Assembly: GCA_029561345.1 (NCBI GenBank)
Contig: JAKQJC010000001.1
Span: forward strand, 248,001 to 312,000
Source of the DNA: Chloroflexota bacterium
GTDB taxonomy: Bacteria; Chloroflexota; Anaerolineae; Anaerolineales; Anaerolineaceae
Reading direction: 5' to 3'
Length of the DNA stretch: 64,000 bases
The notes under the pieces were generated by a model that searched no databases, was not told the DNA's origin, and was given only the letters and a program-made list of their open reading frames with translations. The position numbers and the translations under genes were made by a program. Positions 53,776-61,600 of this stretch are shown here, piece by piece. The first letter of the stretch is position 1, and the number at the start of each line of letters is the position of its first letter.

Positions 53776-53923
53776 CCAGCAATCTCCCATCAATGAGCTT
53801 TGATTTGATTATAAGTCAGGTCAGGCAGAAGGAGCGGGCAATATTTCCCATAGCACCTGTTGATTGGGAGTGGATTGGAACACTGCCAGAAGGTAAGGAG
53901 GGGGGAGCCCAGGATGAAATGGT

Positions 53924-53952
53924 TTGACAAATGCGCCAATTGGGATAATAAT
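53924..53952 (+). promoter_or_regulatory. Promoter of the tetR-flavodoxin operon
   Basis: -35 TTGACA (53924-53929), 17-base spacer, -10 AATAAT (53947-53952). An operator follows at once. Confidence 0.6.
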
Positions 53953-53974
53953 ATGGGTGACTGCCCACCCATAT
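53951..53974. promoter_or_regulatory. Perfect 9-bp palindromic operator upstream of tetR
   Basis: ATATGGGTG (53951-53959), six bases, CACCCATAT (53966-53974). It overlaps the -10 region and transcription start and ends 17 bases before the tetR ATG, the usual place for TetR autoregulation. Confidence 0.75.
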
Positions 53975-53991
53975 CATGAAAGGTGTGACCC

Positions 53992-54609
53992 ATGGCGCGA
54001 ATCGCGAAAAGTGACCGTGAAAATACCCTGCAGCAGACCCGCCAGCGCCTGCTAGAGTCCGCGGCTGTGGAATTTTCAGCACATGGATATACAGAGGCCA
54101 ATATCAACACCATTTCCCTTGCGGCGGGTTTTTCCAAGGGCACCATCTATAATTATTTTCCTAGCAAGCAGGCGCTGATGCTGGCCTTGATCGCCGGGGT
54201 TGGGAAACTGCATGTTGAAATGATCAGCGCTGCGGTGCGCGCCGAAGAAGAGGTCACGGCCAGGCTGCGCTGTTTTTATAAGACGGGTTTCCAGTTCGTG
54301 GAAGCTTATCCGGTTCAGGCGCGTTTTCTTCTGACAGCTCTCAACAGCCCAGATATGACGCACCAACAAGCAATGGGCGAGATCTACCAGCCGATGATGG
54401 ATCTGGTGGAGCAGGATATTCTGGCTTTTGGCATGGCGCAGGGAATTTTCAGACCGATGGATTTGAAGACTACCACCAACCTGATCATGACCCTGTACCT
54501 GGGGACAGCCTCGCGGGTGGACAGCCAGGGAAAACCCTTGATGAATTCAGCCGTGGTGGCCGATTTTGCTTTGCAGGCCCTTTTGGCTGAGAAGAGAGGA
54601 GAAGCATGA
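53992..54609 (+). CDS. TetR-family transcriptional repressor
   Basis: 205 aa. Residues about 10-58 are the TetR helix-turn-helix (RLLESAAVEFSAHGYTEA, AAGFSKGTIYNYFPSKQAL); the rest is the helical ligand-binding and dimer domain. It overlaps the flavodoxin gene by 4 bases (ATGA), so the pair is one operon. It likely represses itself and the reductase, responding to a quinone, aromatic or other toxic ligand; that is inferred from similar pairs. Confidence 0.92.
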   Translation: MARIAKSDRENTLQQTRQRLLESAAVEFSAHGYTEANINTISLAAGFSKGTIYNYFPSKQALMLALIAGVGKLHVEMISAAVRAEEEVTARLRCFYKTGFQFVEAYPVQARFLLTALNSPDMTHQQAMGEIYQPMMDLVEQDILAFGMAQGIFRPMDLKTTTNLIMTLYLGTASRVDSQGKPLMNSAVVADFALQALLAEKRGEA

Positions 54610-55394
54610 AGATACTGATGATCATTGGCAGCGGCCGCCGCAGCGGCAACACCGAGCAAATCGGCGAATTATTGACAGCCCATTTGCAGCAGGAAGCCAG
54701 ACAACACCGGGTTGAACTTGAGGTGGAGACGGTTTACCTGGGGCAGCAGTCTTTTCAGTTCTGCCGGGGCTGTCGGGTGTGTTTTGACCGGGGAGAGGCG
54801 CTTTGTCCGCTCAAAGATGGGGCGCTGGATTTGAAAAACCGTATGCTGGCTGCCGACGGCATTGTGCTGGCCAGTCCGGTGTATGTGGATGATGTAAGCG
54901 GTTTGATGAAGAATTTTATTGACCGCATGTGCCATATGTGCCACCGGCCGCAGCTGGCTGGGAAGACGGCTTATGCGATCGCCACCACGGGCAGCTCGCG
55001 CACCGGCAAAACTCTGGAAACCATGTCCATGGCTCTGCGCACCTGGGGCTGCCATCTGGCCGGACAGACAGGCTTTGCCACAGGCGCGCTGATGAAAGGC
55101 AGCGAGGCGAAAGACCGGTTTGATCTCCAGGCAGCGCGGGCGGCCAGGGCGATATTTTCCGCGGTATATCGGCAGGCGCCGCACCGCCCGGCGTTTTTTT
55201 CGCTGATGATGTTCAAAATTCAACAGATGTCGTGGCGGGCTAAAGGCAAGCCCGGGACTCTGGATTTCAATTACTGGCAGGAACAGGGCTGGCTTGATCC
55301 CAAACGGACTTTTTACATTGACCATGAGGCGGGGCGGCTGAAAACCTCCTTAGCCCGGCTGACCGGCAGCATCCTGGGCAAATTTGTGGCTTGA
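54606..55394 (+). CDS. NADPH-dependent FMN reductase / flavodoxin-like protein
   Basis: 262 aa. MIIGSGRRSGNTEQIGELL is the FMN phosphate loop; FCRGCRVCFDRGEALCPL is the Cys cluster typical of iron-sulfur flavoproteins of this family; ADGIVLASPVYVDDVSG is the second flavin contact. The C-terminal 80 residues are a helical extension. Co-transcribed with the TetR gene, it may detoxify quinones or nitro-aromatics. Confidence 0.87.
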   Translation: MKILMIIGSGRRSGNTEQIGELLTAHLQQEARQHRVELEVETVYLGQQSFQFCRGCRVCFDRGEALCPLKDGALDLKNRMLAADGIVLASPVYVDDVSGLMKNFIDRMCHMCHRPQLAGKTAYAIATTGSSRTGKTLETMSMALRTWGCHLAGQTGFATGALMKGSEAKDRFDLQAARAARAIFSAVYRQAPHRPAFFSLMMFKIQQMSWRAKGKPGTLDFNYWQEQGWLDPKRTFYIDHEAGRLKTSLARLTGSILGKFVA

Positions 55395-55493
55395 GACGTT
55401 GATTCACCCCATCGTTTTACTGCCCGCAGGGATGATTTGACCCGTTTAAAAAATGAATGGGTAACTATCTTTAAAATAAACCTGCGTCAGACT

Positions 55494-55522
55494 TTGACGC
55501 GCCCGCGGTTTTCCTGTACAAT
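55494..55522 (+). promoter_or_regulatory. Promoter of the GH1 gene
   Basis: -35 TTGACG (55494-55499), 17-base spacer, -10 TACAAT (55517-55522), about 53 bases before the start codon. Confidence 0.7.
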
Positions 55523-55575
55523 GAATGGATATGGCCGGGGGGCCCAATACCTTAATGATTGGATGAGGAGTGATC

Positions 55576-56904
55576 ATGCCGCAAGCCAGTTTTCTATTTC
55601 CAAAAGGATTTTTATGGGGGACAGCCACTGCCGCACACCAGGTTGAAGGCAACAACACCAACAATTCCTGGTGGAACTGGGAACAACAGCCGGGACGGAT
55701 CGTCCATGGACAAAAATCAGGCCTGGCCTGCGATTGGTGGGGGGGACGCTGGCAGGAAGATATGGACCGCGCGGTGGAAACCCACCAGAACGCCCACCGT
55801 TTTTCGGTGGAATGGAGCCGCATCCAGCCGGCGCCTGACCGCTGGGATGAATCGGCCCTGGATATGTACCGCGAAATGCTGCGCGGCATGCACGAGCGCG
55901 GCATCGAACCCATGGTGACCCTGCATCATTTCAGCGACCCAATGTGGCTGGTGGAACAGGGCGGCTGGGAAACCGAAAAGGTGGTGCCCCTTTTTGAGGC
56001 TTATACCAAAAAAGTGGTGGAAGCGCTGAAGGAATATGTGCACCTGTGGGTGACCATCAACGAACCCAATGTCTATACCTACGGCGGTTATCTTAACGGC
56101 GGCTTTCCGCCGGGGAAAAATGATTTTAACCTGGCCATGAAGGTGATGATCAACCTGGCGCGCGGGCATGCGGTTTCGTACCGGGCCATTCATGCCCTGC
56201 AGCCCGATGCGCAGGTGGGCATTGCTCTGAATTACCGCAGCCTGGTGCCGGCGCATGCGTGGTCGCCGCTGGATAAATGGGCGGCACAAACCCAGGCCCA
56301 GCTTTACAACAATATTTTCCCCGGGGTCATCAAAACCGGCCGTTTTGACGCCATCATAAAAAAAATGAACATGCCTGAGGTGGCCGGAACGCAGGATTTC
56401 CTGGGAATCAATTATTACACCCGCGACCAGGTGGTTTTCCATCTGCTCAAACCCGATCAGCTTTTTGGCAAACGTTATTATCGTGAAGGGGTGGAACTTT
56501 CGACCACCGGCTTCCTGGCCAATGAGCCGGAAGGGATGATCGAGGCTCTGCGCTGGGGCGCCAGCTTCAAGGTGCCGCTGATGGTGACGGAGAATGGCGT
56601 TGAAGACAGCGGCGATAAGCTGCGGCCGCGCTACCTGATTCAGCATGTTCACCAGATGTGGCGCGGAGTGACCAATTCCTTCCCGATTAAAGGGTATTTT
56701 TACTGGTCGCTGGTGGATAACTTTGAATGGGAGCGCGGCTGGACGCAGCGCTTTGGCCTGTGGGAACTGGAAGTGGAAACCCAGGTGCGGCGCAAACGCG
56801 GCACCGTGGATTTATATGCGCAGATTTGTCAGAACAACGGCCTGACGCATGACATGGTCAGCCAGTTTGCGCCTGACCTGACGCCCAAACTGTTTCCCGA
56901 ATAG
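55576..56904 (+). CDS. Glycoside hydrolase family 1 beta-glycosidase
   Basis: 442 aa retaining beta-glucosidase/galactosidase with a TIM barrel. FPKGFLWGTATAAHQVEG is the N-terminal signature, TINEPNVYTYGG holds the acid/base Glu (E163) and MVTENGVED the nucleophile (E339); YFYWSLVDNFEWERGW is the conserved aglycone-site stretch. No signal peptide, so cytoplasmic. ATG 55576 follows GATGAGGAGTGATC; a GTG two codons earlier is possible. It has its own promoter and a terminator. Confidence 0.95.
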   Translation: MPQASFLFPKGFLWGTATAAHQVEGNNTNNSWWNWEQQPGRIVHGQKSGLACDWWGGRWQEDMDRAVETHQNAHRFSVEWSRIQPAPDRWDESALDMYREMLRGMHERGIEPMVTLHHFSDPMWLVEQGGWETEKVVPLFEAYTKKVVEALKEYVHLWVTINEPNVYTYGGYLNGGFPPGKNDFNLAMKVMINLARGHAVSYRAIHALQPDAQVGIALNYRSLVPAHAWSPLDKWAAQTQAQLYNNIFPGVIKTGRFDAIIKKMNMPEVAGTQDFLGINYYTRDQVVFHLLKPDQLFGKRYYREGVELSTTGFLANEPEGMIEALRWGASFKVPLMVTENGVEDSGDKLRPRYLIQHVHQMWRGVTNSFPIKGYFYWSLVDNFEWERGWTQRFGLWELEVETQVRRKRGTVDLYAQICQNNGLTHDMVSQFAPDLTPKLFPE

Positions 56905-56926
56905 ATAATGGGATGATGGAATGTGG

Positions 56927-56957
56927 ACGCCCTGACCACCGCGGTCAGGGCGTATTT
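56927..56957 (+). terminator. Intrinsic terminator of the GH1 gene
   Basis: ACGCCCTGACC (56927-56937) and GGTCAGGGCGT (56943-56953) form a perfect 11-bp stem with a short loop, followed by ATTTC. Confidence 0.8.
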
Positions 56958-57031
56958 CAATCATCATTTTTCACTGCCAAGGAACCCAAAGATGCCGGGA
57001 ACCAGCTAATAGACGTTTGATTCCCCGGTCT

Positions 57032-57964
57032 TTATATCTGGGTGGCGTTTTGCCAGCGCAAGGCATGCAAAGCATGGGCTGTTTCTAGAGTCACCGGTTT
57101 AAAACGCACCTGGCCGCTGCCGGGAGGCAGCTGCGCCAGCAGGGGCAAATCGGCCTGAATGACGGTGGCAATTTTCGTATAGCCTCCGGTGGTCTGGCAG
57201 TCGCGCATCAGCACAATGGGCTGTCCGTTTCCCGGCACCTGAATGCAGCCAGGCAGCGTGCCTTCTGAAAGGATATCGGCGCCGGAGATGTGCTGCAGCG
57301 GCGGGCCGTCCAGGCAGAACCCCATGCGGTCAGACACCTGGCTGATGGTGTAGGTGCTCTGATAGAAGGCGGCAAGGGTTTCAGATGTAAATGCATCTGC
57401 CTTGGGGCCGGGAATGACGCCGATGGTCAGATCATCACTGTAAGAAGGCCGCCGGTTGACGGGCAGACTGCGGGCAGCCAGTTCGGGCGAGGGGCTGGCC
57501 GGGTTCAAATCCACCAGGTCGCCTGCCTGCAGAAAGCGGCCGTCAAGGCCGCCAAAACCGCCTTTGATATAGGTGGAGCGCGATCCCATCACTTCAGGAA
57601 CCGCCAATCCGCCTGAGAAGGCCAGGTAGCCCCAGCCGCTGCCGGTATGATACACACGAACAGTCCAACCACGGCGGACCACAGCCGACATCCAGAGGGG
57701 AATCTCCCAGCCATTAATTTCCAGACGGAAGCCGCGCCCGGCGGCTGCCACCAGGGTATCTTCATGCGCCCGCAGGGCCAGGCCGCCCAGGGTCCATTCC
57801 AGCCCGGCGGCGCCGGCAGGATTGCCAACCAGTGTATTTGCCGAAGCCAGGGCAAGGGGGTCCATGGCGCCTGAAATGGGCACGCCGCATTGCTGCCAGC
57901 TGCGGCGGCCCAGGTCCTGGATGGAGGTGAAAAAGCCGGGATCAAGGACTTCAATCGGGCACAT
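57032..57964 (-). CDS. pxpC: 5-oxoprolinase subunit C (KipA/biotin-dependent carboxyltransferase-like)
   Basis: 310 aa cyclophilin-like-fold subunit of the ATP-dependent 5-oxoprolinase PxpABC, which opens pyroglutamate to glutamate. IEVLDPGFFTSIQDLGRR is the standard start; GVPISGAMDPLALASANTLV, LEWTLGGLAL and ILSEGTLPGCIQVPGNGQP are conserved. The start overlaps pxpB by 14 bases, so the two are co-translated. pxpA is not in the window. Confidence 0.9.
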   Translation of the reverse strand: MCPIEVLDPGFFTSIQDLGRRSWQQCGVPISGAMDPLALASANTLVGNPAGAAGLEWTLGGLALRAHEDTLVAAAGRGFRLEINGWEIPLWMSAVVRRGWTVRVYHTGSGWGYLAFSGGLAVPEVMGSRSTYIKGGFGGLDGRFLQAGDLVDLNPASPSPELAARSLPVNRRPSYSDDLTIGVIPGPKADAFTSETLAAFYQSTYTISQVSDRMGFCLDGPPLQHISGADILSEGTLPGCIQVPGNGQPIVLMRDCQTTGGYTKIATVIQADLPLLAQLPPGSGQVRFKPVTLETAHALHALRWQNATQI

Positions 57965-58604
57965 GGATGAACCTCACTTCGTCGCCAGGGGTGAGCAGGG
58001 TGGGCGGGGTGCGGGCAGGGTCAAACAGGGTGAGATTTGTGCGGCCGATGAGCTGCCAGCCGCCCGGAGAAGCGAGCGGATATATGCCGGTTTGTGCTCC
58101 AGCGATGCCAACCGAGCCGGCCGGGATGCTCTGTCGTGGGCTTGAGAGGCGGGGGGTGGCCAGCAGGGGGTCCATGCCGCCCAGATAGGCAAAGCCGGGC
58201 AGAAAGCCGATCAGGTATACGGTGTAGATGGGGGCAGCATGGCGGTGGATGACCTCATCCGTGGTCATCTGGTGAAGGGCGGCCACCTGGTCGAGGTCAG
58301 GGCCGGCGCTGCCGCCGTAGCGAACGGGTATTTCCACCAAACGGGGAGAGGGCAATTCAACCTGGCTGGCAGCCTGGTTTTCGCGCTCTATCCAATCGAG
58401 CAAGGCCTGGCTGGAGAGGCACAGGGAATCATACTGCACCAGCAGGGTGGTGTAACCTGGCACGGCCGCCAGAAAACCTTCCGGCGGCTGTGTGTGCAGC
58501 CGCCGGGCGAGGGCATGAACCTGCCGGTTGGTGATGGGGTCAATGGTGCTGCCGAAGATGACGGAGACGGCGCCATCACCAACCGGAATGAGTTTCATTT
58601 CCAT
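57951..58604 (-). CDS. pxpB: 5-oxoprolinase subunit B (KipI-like)
   Basis: 217 aa partner of PxpC. IPVGDGAVSVIFGS start, VRYGGSAGPDLDQVAAL and YTVYLIGFLPGFAYLGGMDP are the family's signature stretches, ending with SPGGWQLIGRTNLTLFDP. The start codon overlaps the alpha-2-macroglobulin stop, suggesting one transcript. Confidence 0.9.
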   Translation of the reverse strand: MEMKLIPVGDGAVSVIFGSTIDPITNRQVHALARRLHTQPPEGFLAAVPGYTTLLVQYDSLCLSSQALLDWIERENQAASQVELPSPRLVEIPVRYGGSAGPDLDQVAALHQMTTDEVIHRHAAPIYTVYLIGFLPGFAYLGGMDPLLATPRLSSPRQSIPAGSVGIAGAQTGIYPLASPGGWQLIGRTNLTLFDPARTPPTLLTPGDEVRFIHVPD

Positions 58605-61600
58605 CAGCGTGTAATGGTGAAGCGGTCGCCTGCGCTGGTGGCCTGCACTTCAGGGAAGAAGTACTGCCAGGCATGGGCCGGCATGACCTGGAACTCACCC
58701 AGAGAGGAAGGCAGGAGAATATAGGTCAGCTCATAGGTGCCGGCAGGGAGGTAATCGGCAGCCCAGGCGATGTGATCGTTGTAGATCTGGGCTTCGTGGA
58801 ACCACCACCAGCCGTACCCGTTGAGATAAGGATCTGAAGGGTCGAAGAACGGCGTGCCTTCGGGGAGGGCTTCGGCGCCTTTTTGGGAAGTTTTCAGGAT
58901 GGGATTATAGATTTCAGCGCCAGCCGGAACAAAATCTTCGACCATGAAGTGGAACATATCCTGCGGCAGGGTGAGCACCAGGCGCACCGTGACCGGCTGG
59001 GGCAGGCTGCCTTCGGGCAGGCTGATTTCATGGATGGGGCTGCATTCCACCTCGCGGCAGTCCTGCCCGCGCAGGTAGTAGGCGCGGCTGATGTTGAGGC
59101 CGTTAGAAATGGGCTGGGCGGCTTCAGCAGGACGGTCCACGCGCAGGTCGGCGCGGTAATAGAGACGGCCCATGCCAGGATCGCGGCTGAAGACCAGGGC
59201 GTTAGGTCCTTCAGGATAGAGTTCGCTGAGGGGAACGCGGGCCTGGATGGTGGTGAGGGAGTTGATGCCGCTGGCCTGACCGCTGGCCATGGGAATATCG
59301 TTGAGCATAGCTGAGAAGTTGAAATTGGCCTGCAGGTCGCCGGTGCCCTGCATCACTTCGGTGAGGCCCATCAACACCCAGGCGGTTTCGTAGGGCGAAC
59401 CCCACATGCGGCTGGCGTTGCGGTTGACTGCCAGGTAGCGGATGGCATCGGGCAGCAGGACAGATGAAGGCTCCAGCCGGCCGAGGGTGTAGATGACCAT
59501 AGCGGAGGTCATGATGGTGGATCCGGGGTTGTGCCAGCCTGCTTTGGCTTCCCAATGGACGCCCGTGGCGGATCGGATGGCTGTAGACTGCAGATCAGAG
59601 ACCAGGGTGGTGGTGCGCTCCTGATTGGCACTGCCTTCGGCCACCAGGGTGAGGGCCAGCAGGCCCTTGGCCCAATCGCTCAGGTTGGCGCGGTTTTCAA
59701 AGAGCTGGTTGGAATATTCAGGGTTGTAGGTCTTGACGGACTGCAGGGCAAAGAGGATGAAGGCCATGCGGTCGGTTTTCCATTGATCGGTCTGCGGGGT
59801 GACCGGTTCCATGGAATTGACCAGGAAGCGGGTGGCATTCTCCATGACATATTGATTGATATCCAGCCCGGCTTCTTTGGCGCGGCTCAGGCCGAAGAGG
59901 ATGTAGGCGGTGAGATATGGATCGGAAACGACGTTGTAATTGTACGTTGAGCGCGGCCACCATTCCCAGCCGCCGTCAGCGTTCTGGGCGTGGATGATAG
60001 CCTGCACGCTGCTGGCCAGGGTGCGTTCCAGGCGGGCCTGAAGTTCAGGCGCATCGATGGCCAATTTGCGCATGGCCAGGTAGGTTTCCAGGTTGGGCAG
60101 GAAGCGGGAGACCACGCTGCCCATATCGGGGTTATCCGTTTCCTCCAGGGCTTCAAGGCCCTGGAAGATGGAGGCGGCCAGGGATGGCGACATTTCAATT
60201 TTCAATTCGCCGCCGGTGGGGGTATAGGTGTGGGGCAGGTTGATCAATTCAAGACGGTCTCCGCCTTCACCAAGAATGCCGCCGGTGCTGAAGGTTTGCG
60301 GGCTGTGGTAGATTTCAATGGGCAGCTTGCCTTCTGGCGGGCGGGCTGAATCAGCCAGGTCGCCGGCTTCCACGCGGAAGATCAGGTCGGCTTCAGGCAC
60401 GGTCTGGGCCGTCACCCACCAATCCACTTTGGTGAAGCTGTTGGCTGGCACAGTCACCTGGGTGGAAACAGCCACACCTGCATCGAGGGTCACGCCGTTG
60501 GCATCCAGGGAGACAACAGCCGCCACATCGTTGCCGGTGTTGTTATGCACCACGGCTGAGAGCAGCGCGTGATCGCCAGCGACAAGGAAGCGCGGGGTTT
60601 GTGGGCGGATGAGCAGAGGTTTTGAGGTGACAATTTCATCCGTCGCCTGGCCAACACGGCAATCTTCGGACAACCCCCGCACATCGATGATCCAGGTGGT
60701 CAGATTATCGGGGAGGGTGAAGGTCACTTCTGCGGAGCCATTGGTGGTCAGTATTTCGGCTTTCCAGTAGGCGGTATCAGGGAAATTCTCGCGCAAGGTG
60801 GGGGCCGGCATCACATCACCGCCGCCGCCCCCGCGCCCGCCGCCCATGGGGGCAGCGGTTTCCAGTCCGCGGGCATAGGCTGCCATGCCCAGAGAAGTGC
60901 GCACACCCAGACCTTGAATATCATAGAAGGCATCGCGGATGGGCTGTGAATTCGCATCAGAAAGAGCCAGAGCGGCTTTATCGGCTACGGACATGGAGAA
61001 TTCACCCAGAACAGGGTTTCCAGCGCTGTCGGTGACATCCAGGCGGACGGTCACTTCCTGCCCGGGAACGGCCTGCTCAGGCGTGACGGTGAGGTTCACG
61101 TTCAGGAGCAGATCGCGCGGGTCAACCACCAGGTTGATGTAGCCCTGGCGGAAATCGAGGCTGCCCTGCATGTTGCGGCCAAGCATGACAATTGAGAAGA
61201 AGGTATTGGGCGCCTCATTTGTGGTGAGAGGCACTTCAATGGTGCTGCCGCCTTCAGAGATGGTAACGAAGCGGTGTGAGAGGACATTGGTGCGTTCCAG
61301 GGTAATCAGGGCAGGCACATCACGCCCAAAGGGATTGGGAACGAAGATTTTGGCAGTGTCACCCGGTTCGTAATTATCCGCATCGGCCATCAGGCGGACC
61401 TTCTTATCGGGGGTGGAGGGCCAGGAGGCACCGCCGCGACCCTGCACCCAAACGGTATGCTGGCTCTGAGCGTTGCCGCTTTTCACGTCCAACCGGTAGG
61501 TGCCGGCGCTTTCAGGGGTGAAGGCCAGCACAGCAATGCCAGAGCCATCCGTGGTTGGGCTGGCGCTGCTGACCGGGGTGGCAACGCTGATGATGCTTCC

